Positions 9,694-18,373 of a stretch of DNA of 64,000 nucleotides are shown here, in pieces. Position 1 is the first letter of the stretch; each line of letters starts with the position of its first letter. The notes under the pieces are model-generated. The model did no database searches, was not told the origin of the DNA, and was given only the letters and a program-made list of their open reading frames with translations. Origin of the DNA: Bradyrhizobium sp. 170 (GTDB lineage Bacteria > Pseudomonadota > Alphaproteobacteria > Rhizobiales > Xanthobacteraceae); assembly GCF_023101085.1 (NCBI RefSeq), contig NZ_CP064703.1, positions 2,728,001 to 2,792,000 of the forward strand. Reading direction: 5' to 3'. The position numbers and the translations under genes were made by a program.

Positions 9694-10029
9694 GTGAAGC
9701 ACCCAGTGACGCCAGACGGCCGTTACTTCGTCGTCCGCGGCAGGCTTTGGCGGATGGCGAATCCGGTCTCGACGAGGTTAAGCGAGGCCGATCTCGTCGG
9801 GCGGCTGATGGGAGCCCGGCGGGCGGTACGCGACGCCAAGAAAGCGGCCGATCTGGAGGCGGAAGCAACGGCGCATAGGACCGTGGACGAGCTCAAGCAG
9901 GCACTCGGCGACCGCGGTGCGGTGTGGTGGGGCGACGGCTCGCCGGATCTCAACCGGCACATGGCGAAGAACACGCTTTATGCCGACTGGTATGCGAAAC
10001 TGGCTCGCTCCGACCATGGAGGACTGTGA
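9694..10029 (+). CDS. Conserved small protein downstream of Ku
   Basis: A 111-residue protein starting at GTG, 6 bp after the Ku stop. It opens with HPVTPDGRYFVVRGRLWR, followed by a helical Arg/Ala-rich middle (GARRAVRDAKKAADLEAEA) and a tryptophan-bearing end (RGAVWWGDGSPDLNR). Similar small proteins occur next to Ku and ligase genes in Bradyrhizobium-like genomes, from memory. The function is unknown. It is part of the Ku-HAD transcription unit and absent from the second Ku module. Confidence 0.6.
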   Translation: MKHPVTPDGRYFVVRGRLWRMANPVSTRLSEADLVGRLMGARRAVRDAKKAADLEAEATAHRTVDELKQALGDRGAVWWGDGSPDLNRHMAKNTLYADWYAKLARSDHGGL

Positions 10030-10030
10030 G

Positions 10031-10690
10031 TTGCCAAAAGCCGCTATCTTCGATCTGGACGGCACGCTTCTGGACTCGGTGGATCTCCACGCGCTGGTAT
10101 GGCAGGAAGCTTTGCTCAAGTTTGGCCACGATGTCAGCTTTGAACTGGTTCGAGGCCAGATCGGCAAAGGCGGGGACAAGCTCATTCCCGTCTTCCTGTC
10201 CGCCGAAGACCAACGAGACCATGGCGAAAAACTGGAAGAGTGGCGCGGAAATCGCTTCAAGACGGAGTATCTGCCGCTTGTGCGTCCCTTCTCGGCGGTC
10301 CCGAACCTGCTGCGACGCGTGCGCGAGGCTGGACTTCAGATCGCAATTGCCTCCTCTGCAAAGAATGAAGTCGACAAGTACCTCGACATCGCTCGCATCG
10401 TCGATCTCGTGGACCTCGCAACTTCTTCCGACGACGTGGATGAATCAAAACCGGCTCCGGACATCTTCAAGATCGTTCTCAAGAAGCTTAAGATCGATGG
10501 CGCCGACGCCGTCGCGATCGGTGACACGCCATACGATGCGGAAGCGGCCGCTAAGGTGGAGGTTCGCACGGTCGGTGTACTCTGTGGAGGCTTCACGGAG
10601 AACGAATTGAGGAAAGCCGGGTGCGCCGAGGTGTATCCGGGGCCCGCTGCGCTACTAGCGTGTTTTGAACATTCGTTGCTGCGCAAGTAG
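10031..10690 (+). CDS. HAD-superfamily hydrolase (beta-phosphoglucomutase/Gph-like)
   Basis: A 219-residue HAD phosphatase. The catalytic DLDGTLLDS motif (nucleophile Asp near residue 8) is at the N-terminus. Motif II is near SSAKNEVDKYL, the lysine motif is KPAPDIF, and the acidic motif is AIGDTPYDAE. I chose TTG at 10031 because GGAGG lies 8 bases upstream and the frame starts directly before the first motif. It overlaps the operon behind Ku (1 bp after the previous stop). The substrate is uncertain; a phosphosugar or a DNA-end 3'-phosphoglycolate are possibilities only by family and context. Confidence 0.8.
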   Translation: MPKAAIFDLDGTLLDSVDLHALVWQEALLKFGHDVSFELVRGQIGKGGDKLIPVFLSAEDQRDHGEKLEEWRGNRFKTEYLPLVRPFSAVPNLLRRVREAGLQIAIASSAKNEVDKYLDIARIVDLVDLATSSDDVDESKPAPDIFKIVLKKLKIDGADAVAIGDTPYDAEAAAKVEVRTVGVLCGGFTENELRKAGCAEVYPGPAALLACFEHSLLRK

Positions 10691-10758
10691 CCAGTCGTAG
10701 CGCCTCAGATCCTTCGCCGTTGCCCAGCTCTCGATCCGCGCCGCAAAATAGGAGCGAC

Positions 10759-11262
10759 ATGCCTGCGCTGAAAAAGACTTCGAGGAGATCGACGTTGAGC
10801 GCGGGCATTCTGGCCTACCGGAAAAGCACTCGCGGGCTCGAGGTTCTGCTCGTTCATCCCGGTGGTCCGTTCTGGCGCAAAAAGGACGGTGGCGCCTGGT
10901 CCATTCCAAAGGGTGAAATCGATGCCGCGGATGCTCCAGAGCAGGTCGCGCGGCGCGAGTTTGCCGAGGAGCTCGGCCACAGCGCTTCGATTGGTCCACT
11001 TCAGCCGCTGGGCGATATCCGACAGCGAGGAGGGAATCGCGTCATCGCATTCGCCGGCGAGGGCCATTTTGACCCGGCGGCGCTGACCAGCAATACCTTC
11101 GATATCGAATGGCCGCCCCGAAGCGGTCGACGGCAGAGCTTTCCCGAAGTAGACCGCGCGGAATGGTTCGATATCGAGTTCGCGCGGACCAAGATGCTGT
11201 CCGCTCAAGTAGAGCTCCTCGATCGTCTTTTAGCGATCGCGGGTGCGAGCGATAGGAAATGA
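10759..11262 (+). CDS. Nudix hydrolase
   Basis: A 167-residue Nudix protein that should hydrolyse an NDP-linked substrate. The box reads PKGEIDAADAPEQVARREFA followed by EELG, giving the G-x5-E-x7-REUxEExGU pattern. I chose ATG 10759 because AGGAG lies 8 bases upstream and an upstream in-frame start would add unrelated residues. It resembles the Nudix proteins that accompany DNA-repair clusters in rhizobia. It overlaps the phosphodiesterase start by ATGA, so the two are translationally coupled. Confidence 0.85.
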   Translation: MPALKKTSRRSTLSAGILAYRKSTRGLEVLLVHPGGPFWRKKDGGAWSIPKGEIDAADAPEQVARREFAEELGHSASIGPLQPLGDIRQRGGNRVIAFAGEGHFDPAALTSNTFDIEWPPRSGRRQSFPEVDRAEWFDIEFARTKMLSAQVELLDRLLAIAGASDRK

Positions 11263-11723
11263 TGTTCAGGATTGGAATCATTTCGGACACGCACGGCCTG
11301 TTGAGGCCCGAGGCGGAACGAGGCCTGGCGGGTGTCAATCACATTATCCATGCCGGCGACATCGGGCGCGCCGAGATCGTCGACGCGCTTCGCCGGATCG
11401 CGCCCGTCACCGCCATCCGTGGAAACGTGGACAGTGGCGAGTGGGCCCGCGAATACCCCGACACGAAGCTCGTGCGCTTGGCGGGAAAGTCGATCTACGT
11501 TCTGCACGACCTGAAGACGCTGCAGGCCGATCCCGGCGCCGGCATCGACGTCATCGTCTCCGGGCATTCCCACGTGCCGAAGATCGACACGGTCGGTGGC
11601 GTTCTCTACCTAAATCCCGGCAGCGCGGGACGGCGGCGCTTCAGGCTGCCGATCACGCTTGCGACGCTCGAGGTCACGCCTGAGGGCATGCGACCGGAAA
11701 TCCACGACCTTGGAGGCGACTGA
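11259..11723 (+). CDS. YfcE/MJ0936-type metallophosphodiesterase
   Basis: A 154-residue calcineurin-like phosphoesterase. The metal motifs appear in order: GIISDTHG (residues 5-12), HAGDIG (31-36), RGNVD, VSGHSHVP and a final NPGS. This is the minimal YfcE-type domain with a two-metal site, typical of proteins that cleave phosphodiesters. Its ATG overlaps the Nudix stop (ATGA). The natural substrate is unknown. The placement in a Ku operon suggests nucleotide or DNA-end processing, which is inference. Confidence 0.85.
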   Translation: MMFRIGIISDTHGLLRPEAERGLAGVNHIIHAGDIGRAEIVDALRRIAPVTAIRGNVDSGEWAREYPDTKLVRLAGKSIYVLHDLKTLQADPGAGIDVIVSGHSHVPKIDTVGGVLYLNPGSAGRRRFRLPITLATLEVTPEGMRPEIHDLGGD

Positions 11724-11807
11724 ACGCACGACCGCGGAGGGAATTTACAGCGGAGGAGGCGAATGCGTTAATTCGTTCGGTTTGCCGGTCACGCCCGACG
11801 GGAAGCG

Positions 11808-12755
11808 CTATTTGCGCGGACGTTCTCGCTCGCGCACGACATCCTTCGCCCGCTTGTCGGACCTGAGCCCGAGATAGACGGGCTGGCGCAGTTCGCCCTT
11901 GCTCGTCCACTCCGCGAATTTCACCTCGGCCACCAACGACGGCCTGACCCAGGTCGTGGCGGCCTCGTCCTTCACTTTGGCAGGAAAAGGTGATTTAGAG
12001 CCCGTCAGCTTCACGAGCTTGGCATGGAGGTCTTCCAGGACCCTGTGGCTGAAGCCAGTGCCGACATGTCCGATGTAGCGCCATGTATCGTCTTCCCGCA
12101 CGGCGAGGACCAGGGCGCCGAAGAACGGCCTGGTGCGCTTGGGCGCCGTGAAGCCGGCGATCACCACTTCCTGTCGCTTTGCCGTCTTGATCTTCAGCCA
12201 ATCCGGGGTTCGGCTTCCGGACGTATACGCGCTGTCGGCGCGCTTCGCCATGAGGCCTTCCAAACCCTTCCGCTCGGCCTCAACGAAGAATTTCGTACCG
12301 TCTCCTTTGCGGTGAGGGCTGAAGGCGATCAGCCTGTCGCGCGGCAGGATCGCCTTCAGCCGCTTCTTGCGCTTGAGGAGAGGCTGCTTGCGCAAGTCCA
12401 CTGCGTTCTCGAACATGAGATCGAAGGCGCAATACAGTAGCTTCGCTTCATGGCGCAGCGCGTTTTGAAGCAACTGGAAATATGAGACGCCGTCCTTTCC
12501 GATCGCGACGAGCTCGCCGTCGATCACGGCGTCGCCCTTCACGCCCTCCAGCGCTTTGGCGACCTCGATATAGCTGCGGCTGATGATCTTGCCATTGCGG
12601 CTGTAAAGCGCGACCTTGCCCCGCCGGATTTCCGCGATCATCCGGAAGCCATCGTACTTGTCCTCGAAAACCCAGCCGGGGTCGTCGAACGGCGCGTCGG
12701 TGAGGGTAGCGAGCATCGGCTGCAGGCGCTTGGGCAGGGTCGACGTCCGGCTCAT
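11808..12755 (-). CDS. ATP-dependent DNA ligase (LigC/LigD ligase-domain type)
   Basis: A 315-residue stand-alone ligase with adenylation and OB domains. The nucleophile is Lys33 in EDKYDGFRM, followed by RNGK (motif Ia), DGELV (motif III), EGLMAKR (motif IV) and WLKIKT (motif V). The length fits LigC or the ligase module of LigD without polymerase or phosphoesterase domains. It should seal nicks or Ku-held ends using ATP. It is convergent with the phosphodiesterase operon and divergent from the coiled-coil gene. The adjacent second ligase (13727-14648) is broken, so this may be the only working ligase of the island. Confidence 0.88.
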   Translation of the reverse strand: MSRTSTLPKRLQPMLATLTDAPFDDPGWVFEDKYDGFRMIAEIRRGKVALYSRNGKIISRSYIEVAKALEGVKGDAVIDGELVAIGKDGVSYFQLLQNALRHEAKLLYCAFDLMFENAVDLRKQPLLKRKKRLKAILPRDRLIAFSPHRKGDGTKFFVEAERKGLEGLMAKRADSAYTSGSRTPDWLKIKTAKRQEVVIAGFTAPKRTRPFFGALVLAVREDDTWRYIGHVGTGFSHRVLEDLHAKLVKLTGSKSPFPAKVKDEAATTWVRPSLVAEVKFAEWTSKGELRQPVYLGLRSDKRAKDVVRERERPRK

Positions 12756-12897
12756 TCGCGGGCCAATCCTTCAGAACTCGTTGCGTAAGGCATGGACGTC
12801 CTTCAAGGATTAGGGAACGCTCCAGGGCGGCGCCATGTTCCGTCATGCGCCGGACAAACCAGGGGCGCGTTGATGATCGGGGAGGGCGGGGAGACAG

Positions 12898-13512
12898 ATG
12901 ACGAGAAAACTCAAGACCTACCAGACTTCGCTGGGCTTCTTCGATCTGGCGATGGCCGCTCCCTCCATGAAAGCGGCTCTGGAAGCATGGGGCGCAGACA
13001 GCAATCTCTTCCATCAGGGCGCTGCGAAGGAGAGCCACGATCCGGACGTCATCGCCACGACCATGGCAAAGCCAGGCGTCGTTCTCAGGCGCCCGGTTGG
13101 AACCGATCGACCTTTCAGCGAGCATGCTGAACTGCCCACCAATCTTGGTGGCAGCGGATCAACGAAAGCCGCCCGCAAGTCGAAAGGCCCGAAGGCGAAG
13201 GAGCCTTCCTCTCGCCCTGTCGACAAGGCTGCGGAGCGAAGGACCGCTCTCGCCTACGAACGGGAACAGAAGCGCCGCGATGTCGAACGGGCGAGGGAGG
13301 AGGCCGCGAGGCAGAAGGAGCGTGAACGCCGTCAGCAGGCGGTCGACAAGGCACAGGCTGCGTTGGACAAGGCCGAGCAGAATCACGCGAAGCGGTCGGC
13401 CGCCATCCAGGCTGAGGTCGAGGCTCTTGAGAAGAGATTGCAAACCGAAGAAGCCCGCTGGGATAAGGAGAAAGAGCGATTGCAAGCCGCCTTGCGGCGC
13501 GCGCGGGGTTAG
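12898..13512 (+). CDS. Coiled-coil protein of Ku modules, copy 1
   Basis: A 204-residue protein, often auto-annotated as TolA-like. Residues 1-60 are a conserved globular start (KLKTYQTSLGFFDLAMAAP, then MKAALEAWGADSNLFHQGA). Residues 100-204 are a charged Glu/Arg/Ala coiled coil. There is no signal peptide or membrane segment, so the TolA name is misleading. The equal-length paralogue at 27596-28210 is also next to a Ku gene. A DNA-end or Ku-associated role is suggested by this conserved position only. Confidence 0.65.
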   Translation: MTRKLKTYQTSLGFFDLAMAAPSMKAALEAWGADSNLFHQGAAKESHDPDVIATTMAKPGVVLRRPVGTDRPFSEHAELPTNLGGSGSTKAARKSKGPKAKEPSSRPVDKAAERRTALAYEREQKRRDVERAREEAARQKERERRQQAVDKAQAALDKAEQNHAKRSAAIQAEVEALEKRLQTEEARWDKEKERLQAALRRARG

Positions 13513-13598
13513 TTTCTGTGCCGGCATCCACGCGTGAAGGGGGCGGTTGCCGTCAAGCGTTCATCGTTCGGGATCCAGCACGCGTGCTGCGGCTTGGT

Positions 13599-13727
13599 TC
13601 ACCGCGGCGCGGTCTCGTCGGCCTCAGGAGCAAGCTCCATGACCGCTCGATGCAGCTCGGCCGGAATCGTCAGCTGACTTTCTAAGGGCTTGGTGGCCCA
13701 CTGCCAGAAGCGGTCAAAAGCGTCCAT
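13599..13727 (-). CDS. 42-residue protein coupled to the broken ligase
   Basis: A short frame starting MDAFDRFWQWATKPLES, too small for standard gene cut-offs. Its ATG overlaps the ligase stop in a TGATG arrangement, which allows stop-start reinitiation. The sequence is rich in aromatic residues at the start and helical (IPAELHRAVMELAPE). Similar small proteins are remembered from Bradyrhizobium genomes, but the function is unknown. Confidence 0.5.
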   Translation of the reverse strand: MDAFDRFWQWATKPLESQLTIPAELHRAVMELAPEADETAPR

Positions 13728-14648
13728 CACAGATCCTCCCGAAGTCCCTTGAAGAAGGGATGGCGGACTTTGCCCTCCGCCGACTTCGCGCGGTACTCGA
13801 TCTCGGCCAGCAGCTTTGGCTCGACCCAGATTCCCTTGTGCGCGATCCGCTTTGCATAGGGCTGCGTCTTGCGGATCAGCGGCTTCAGTCGCTTCTGAAG
13901 GTCAGTGGCTGACGTCTTGTCGAACCTATGGTCTACCTTCCCGGCGTAGATCAGATCGGCACCCTTTCTGCGGCCAACGTAGATGCCATCCCACTTGCCT
14001 TTATCGATAGCATATCCGGCAATTGTCAGAGTCTCGCGTTGCGCGCAGGTTTTCTTGACCCAGCTGATTCCTCGGCCGCTCGCATACACGCTGTCGCGAA
14101 CCTTCGACACGACGCCTTCAAGCCCGAGCTTGCAGGCGTGCGCGAACATCTCGCGCCCCTCGATCTCGAAGCTTTCGCTGAACTGCACGTCGGTCCCGGC
14201 GATGATCTTCTTCAGTCCGGCCTTGCGCTCGAAGAGCGGCAGCTTTCGGAGGTCTCTGCCGTTCAGGTAGAGCAGGTCGAAGGCGATCAGTACGATCTTG
14301 ATCGAGGTGCCCTTGAGCTCGTTCTGCAGCACGGAGAAGTCGGTCGCGCCGTTGGCGGCCGGCACGACGACCTCGCCGTCGATGACCGCCGAGCCCGCCT
14401 TGATGTGCCAGGCGTCACCTGCGATCTTCCGGAAGCGTTTGGTCCAGTCATTTTCCGCGCCGGGTGAAGACCCTTATGGCCTCGTTTGCCAGATGGACTT
14501 GGACGCGGTAGCCATCGAACTTGATTTCGTGAATCCAGCGGGCGCCGCTCGGCACCTTCTCGACCGGGCTGGCCAGGGCCGGTTCGATGAAGCCAGGCAG
14601 CGGTGCCTTGACGCCAATGGCCGCCGGGTTTCGACGCTGAAACGCCAC
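13727..14648 (-). pseudogene. ATP-dependent DNA ligase (LigD ligase-domain), frameshifted
   Basis: The first 66 residues hold the nucleophile motif (IHEIKFDGYR, Lys43) and end FTRRGK before a stop at 14448. The rest of the ligase continues in another frame (DWTKRFRKIAGDAW, then GSAVIDGEVVVPAANG, EGVVSKV and the OB domain to 13727). Comparison with the expected RRGKNDWTKR shows that loss of one base in the A-run at about 14453-14457 explains the break. Otherwise the gene is full length for a ligase module. It is either dead or a candidate for polyA slippage. Confidence 0.85.
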
Positions 14649-14757
14649 TCACGAACTCCAGGCTATAGGTGATTCAAAGTGGCACAGTTCGAATCGTTCC
14701 GGAACCTGTGAATCCTTTGCGGCGTTGCATGGTCGTCTTGTCACAGAGGAGGAGCCC

Positions 14758-14941
14758 ATGGCGACAGCGAAGAGGACGGCCCGCGGGCGCAAACAGGACA
14801 GGGCCGGGGTGGCCGACCGGCAGAACTACGAGCTACGATACGAGTCGAAGAAGACCGGGCGCTCGGCGACGGCGGTGAAGGAAGGCCGTCAAGAAGGTCG
14901 GCAATAGCCGAAAGCGGGTCGAGAAGCGGCTCGGAAGCTAG
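14758..14941 (+). pseudogene. DUF3606 small protein, frameshifted
   Basis: The start MATAKRTARGRKQDRAGV and the core QNYELRYESKKTGRSATAVK match DUF3606, a family of about 60-residue proteins of unknown function in Hyphomicrobiales. After KEGRQEGRQ the frame stops. Shifting by one base gives the expected tail (AVKKVGNSRKRVEKRLGS, stop at 14941). GAGGAG lies 6 bases before the ATG. Confidence 0.75.
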
Positions 14942-14979
14942 GCCGACTTGGCCCGCGCCGATTTCCCGGTGCTGGTTCT

Positions 14980-15246
14980 CTAGCAGTCCGGCGGGCATTC
15001 AGGGCAGGTGTCGCCGATCGAGGCTAATACGTCTTCGATTTCGGCGACCGCCTCTGTCCCAGAGAGTCCGTCCGGCGGATCCTGGCGGGCGATGTCGAAG
15101 GCGCGCTTGGGGGCGTGCGGGTCGGCGCGATCTTGCATCCAGCCGTGCTCCTCGCACTCGCGGATGGCGCCCGCTTCCTGCAGCACCGAGATTGCCCAGC
15201 CACGCAGCGTCCGGATCGCAGAGCGGCGCTCTTTCGTCATCAGCAT
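14980..15246 (-). CDS. Conserved hypothetical protein with CPECPPDC end
   Basis: An 88-residue acidic protein. It has a helical N-terminus (RTLRGWAISVLQEAGAIREC), a central region DRADPHAPKRAFDIARQDPP and a cysteine-rich tail (TCPECPPDC) that could bind zinc. Similar proteins are remembered from Bradyrhizobium repair islands. There is no known function. It lies 3' of and on the same strand as the helicase, with a gap of about 100 bp. Confidence 0.6.
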   Translation of the reverse strand: MLMTKERRSAIRTLRGWAISVLQEAGAIRECEEHGWMQDRADPHAPKRAFDIARQDPPDGLSGTEAVAEIEDVLASIGDTCPECPPDC

Positions 15247-15344
15247 TGGGGGTTCTCCTGCCGGGGAATCCGTACGGCCGGCGTTCGTTCCTCGTCACTG
15301 TCGCAGAGCAGGGATTCGAAATCGCGGTGCTTATCCGCGAAGCT

Positions 15345-17462
15345 CTAGCGCCACATCCCTTTCACGCGAGCTCCGATGTCAACTCGAGGTCCCTGGCTTG
15401 GGCCCCGCGCAGCGCCGTCTGCGGACGTAGTCGGCCAGTTCGCGCGGTCGAACAAGCCGAGCAGCTTCTCGGGAATGAAGCGGGTTCGCGATGCATAAAC
15501 GTGCCGGTCGCCCTGTGAGCGCTGGCCGTGAGTGAAGAAGCGCTGCGGCACTACCAGATGGAGATCGTCCTTCGCTCGCGTCATCGCGACGTAGAGAAGG
15601 CGGCGTTCTTCCTCGAGCTCGGCGGAAGTGCCAGCTCCCAGGTCGGACGGCATGCAGCCGTCGACCACGTTGAGTACGTACACCGACTTCCATTCCTGGC
15701 CCTTGGCCGAGTGAATGGTCGATAGGATCAGATAGTCCTCGTCCAACAACGGCACGCCGGCCTGGTCGCTGGTCGCGTCCGGCGGATCCAGCGTGAGTTC
15801 GGTCAGGAAGCGTTCGCGCGAAGGGTATCCGCCGGCTATCTGTTCAAGTTGAACGAGGTCGGCGCGCCGGACCTCGGCGTCTTCGTGAATGCGGTCGAGA
15901 TGTGGTTCGTACCAGAGGCGGGCACGCTCCAGGTCCGATGGCCATTCCGAATACCGAAGGTTTCCGATGGTCTCGACGAAGCTGGTCCAATCGTCGCCGG
16001 CGCGAGGTGGGGAGGGAAGGGTACAGAGCGCGCCGAGCGGGTCGGTAGCCTCCGCCATGTGATCGAGGATGCGCTGCGCGGAAGCAGGACCGATACCAGG
16101 CAACAGGTGCAACACACGGAACCCAGCGACGCGGTCACGTGGATTTTCGACGAACCGTAGCAGTGCAAGGACATCCTTCACATGCGCGGCGTCGAGAAAC
16201 TTCAGACCGCCGAACTTCACGAACGGGATGTTGCGACGGGTGAGTTCGACCTCCAACGGGCCGCTGTGCGAGGACGTACGGAAAAGCACCGCCTGCTGCT
16301 TGAGGAGGGAGCCTTCCTCGCGGGTTTCGAGAATGCGCTCGATGATGTACCGCGCCTGATCTGCCTCATCTCGTACTGCGACCAGGCGAGGTTTTGCTGA
16401 CGACGAGCGCTCGGTCCATAGGTTCTTGGTGAAGCGCTCCCTGGCGAGATCGATGACGCCGTTTGCGGCGGAGAGGATCGGCTGCGTCGAACGATAGTTG
16501 CGGTCGAGGGTGATGATCTCCGCTCTCGGACTGAATTGATCAGGAAAATCGAGAATGTTGCGAACAGTGGCGGCCCGAAAGGAATAGATCGATTGCGCGT
16601 CGTCGCCGACCACGGTGAGGCCACGGCCCCCCGGCTTCAAAGCGAGCAGAACCGATGACTGCAGACGGTTCGTGTCCTGATATTCGTCGACGAGGACATG
16701 ATCGAAGCGGCCGCCGACATCGTCGGCGATGCCGGCATCGGACATCATCTGTGCCCAGTACAGAAGAAGATCATCGTAATCGAGAACGTTGTGCTTCTGC
16801 TTGGCCTCGACGTACGCCGCGAAAAGTTCCTTGAGTTCATTGGCCCAGCCGGCGCACCACGGGTAAGACGCGCCGAGCACTTGGTCCAGTTCGGCCTCGG
16901 CGTTGACGCAGCGTGAATAGATCGAAAGGCACGTGCCCTTCGCAGGAAAGCGGCTTTCGGTCTTCGAGAGCCCGCGCTCGTGCCTGACCAGATTCATCAG
17001 GTCCGCCGAGTCCTCGCGATCGTGAATGGTAAAAGCAGGATTGAGGCCGATCTGGTCGGCATATTCACGAAGCAGTCGGGCGCCGATACCATGGAAGGTG
17101 CCCGCCCAACTGAGCGCGTCAGTCATGATCCTGGCATCAGCGCCAAGCACCTTACGCGCGATCCGCTCGACGCGCCTTGACATCTCGGACGCAGCGCGCC
17201 GCGAGAATGTCATCAGCAAGATCCGAGAAGGGTCGGCGCCGCTGACGATGAGGTGAGCAACTCGGTGGGCAAGAGTATTCGTCTTGCCGGATCCGGCGCC
17301 GGCGATGACCAGCAGGGGAACTCCGACATGACTGTCGGTGGAGACCCCGTGCTCGACGGCTCGACGCTGTTCCGGGTTGAGCGTCTCAAGATATGATGCG
17401 GCCGTCGACGCGAGCACGATCGTCCCCCTGTTAGAATTGCACGCTCGATGATTCTCGCTCAA
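15345..17462 (-). CDS. UvrD/PcrA-like superfamily 1A helicase, copy 1
   Basis: An ATP-driven 3'-5' helicase of up to 705 residues. Q-motif LNPEQRRAVEH is followed by Walker A GAGSGKTNTL (residues 55-64), motif Ia TFSRRAASEM, motif II VDEYQDTN, motif III GDDAQSIYSFRAA, motif IV LDRNYRST, motif V TIHSAKGQEWK and motif VI VAMTRAKD. The start is a TTG at 17462 with a weak binding site; a GTG about 15 codons in is another option. It is about 80 percent alike by eye to the helicase at 23341-25443. It may unwind or clear DNA ends in the Ku pathway, a view based on synteny. Confidence 0.85.
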   Translation of the reverse strand: MSENHRACNSNRGTIVLASTAASYLETLNPEQRRAVEHGVSTDSHVGVPLLVIAGAGSGKTNTLAHRVAHLIVSGADPSRILLMTFSRRAASEMSRRVERIARKVLGADARIMTDALSWAGTFHGIGARLLREYADQIGLNPAFTIHDREDSADLMNLVRHERGLSKTESRFPAKGTCLSIYSRCVNAEAELDQVLGASYPWCAGWANELKELFAAYVEAKQKHNVLDYDDLLLYWAQMMSDAGIADDVGGRFDHVLVDEYQDTNRLQSSVLLALKPGGRGLTVVGDDAQSIYSFRAATVRNILDFPDQFSPRAEIITLDRNYRSTQPILSAANGVIDLARERFTKNLWTERSSSAKPRLVAVRDEADQARYIIERILETREEGSLLKQQAVLFRTSSHSGPLEVELTRRNIPFVKFGGLKFLDAAHVKDVLALLRFVENPRDRVAGFRVLHLLPGIGPASAQRILDHMAEATDPLGALCTLPSPPRAGDDWTSFVETIGNLRYSEWPSDLERARLWYEPHLDRIHEDAEVRRADLVQLEQIAGGYPSRERFLTELTLDPPDATSDQAGVPLLDEDYLILSTIHSAKGQEWKSVYVLNVVDGCMPSDLGAGTSAELEEERRLLYVAMTRAKDDLHLVVPQRFFTHGQRSQGDRHVYASRTRFIPEKLLGLFDRANWPTTSADGAARGPSQGPRVDIGARVKGMWR

Positions 17463-17554
17463 ATCGCAATGAGATCGTCTACGCTGGATCCTGGGGACGT
17501 CCTTCAGTCTTGGTCGGTCCTTCCAGTTGTTCCGGCGATCCGTGCAACACCGGC

Positions 17555-18203
17555 CTACGCCGCCGCCTTATCCTCCTTGTCGGTTCCGCGCATGACGATC
17601 TGCAACGCATCATCGGGCAGCGGACGCTGCAGCGCCTTCGCCTCGTCCCACGGAGCGCGCATCCAGACGTCGCGCTCTTCCTCGGAAGTCAGGATCACCG
17701 GCATTGCCTTCGGGTGGATCGGCGCGACGACCGCGTTCGGTGAGGTCGTCAAGAAACCATAGACGAGATGAGGCCCGGGAATCGGCTTCGACTTCGTGCC
17801 GCGATCGCCCTTGAACTCGGTCCAGATGGCGGCGAACATGAACAGCGGTCGGCTGTCGTCGAGCCCAAACCAGACGACGTCTTTCTTCTTGGTCTCCGGG
17901 TTCATCTCGGGCGCGTACTCGGCGAAGCTGTTCGCCGGCGCAAGGCAGCGGTTCTCCGGCTTCAGCCAGCCTCTCCAGTGAGGAGAGGACACGTTGCGAA
18001 TGTTAGTTACCGGCGGGCCGCCGGTCCTCGGTGGCGGCGGCATGCCCCAGCGCATCAACACCATCTCTTCAGCATCACCGAAATTGCGGATCACCGGTGC
18101 CGGATAGTCCGGAAAAACACCGGGCATCGGCGGTAGGTTGCCGACGTACCGGTTCATGCGCCGAAACAGGCCTGCAATCGCCGCCTGGTTGGTCGTGATC
18201 GAG
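17555..18203 (-). pseudogene. SRAP/YedK-like gene, body cut off from its start
   Basis: SRAP proteins protect abasic sites with Cys2, made N-terminal by Met removal. The body is complete to the C-terminus ([12 protein letters not shown] active-site region; [20 protein letters not shown] with the catalytic His). The first four codons, including Cys2, lie 4.6 kb away at 22831-22843, because a RIT-type insertion entered after CNLY. Reading across the target restores [19 protein letters not shown]. An internal ATG at 18157 could start a protein, but it would lack Cys2 and be unable to crosslink. Confidence 0.85.
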
Positions 18204-18237
18204 TAGAGATTATGCCGACGTCGGCATAATCTCTACT
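18202..18237. repeat. 36 bp perfect palindrome at left border
   Basis: A perfect inverted repeat centred between 18219 and 18220. It consists of the RIT end ATTATGCCGAC, its mirror image, and mirrored flanking target bases AGTAGAG. The right half also recreates the target bases CTCTACT in inverted orientation. This looks like two RIT ends joined head to head with part of the target. Confidence 0.85.
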
Positions 18238-18251
18238 ATGCCGACCTCTGG

Positions 18252-18318
18252 ATTATGCCGACCATTAGCTCAGAGCGGGCTCGGGCGGCGGCGATCGCTG
18301 CGATGGAGTCGGCATAAT
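18252..18318 (+). repeat. RIT left inverted-repeat arm (67 bp)
   Basis: Starts ATTATGCCGACC and ends GAGTCGGCATAAT. The reverse complement matches the right arm at 21503-21569 with roughly ten mismatches. Each arm is itself bounded by an inverted 11 bp end, so it may form a hairpin or hold two recombinase binding sites. Confidence 0.9.
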
Positions 18319-18373
18319 CCGATTGATGGCTACCGCGTATAGCCTCCCTCTTGCCAATCGAAGGGAGGCTTTG

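Noticed and set aside
12898..13512. Naming the coiled-coil protein TolA
   Set aside because: There is no membrane anchor, no signal peptide and no TolA C-terminal domain; only the coiled-coil composition is similar.
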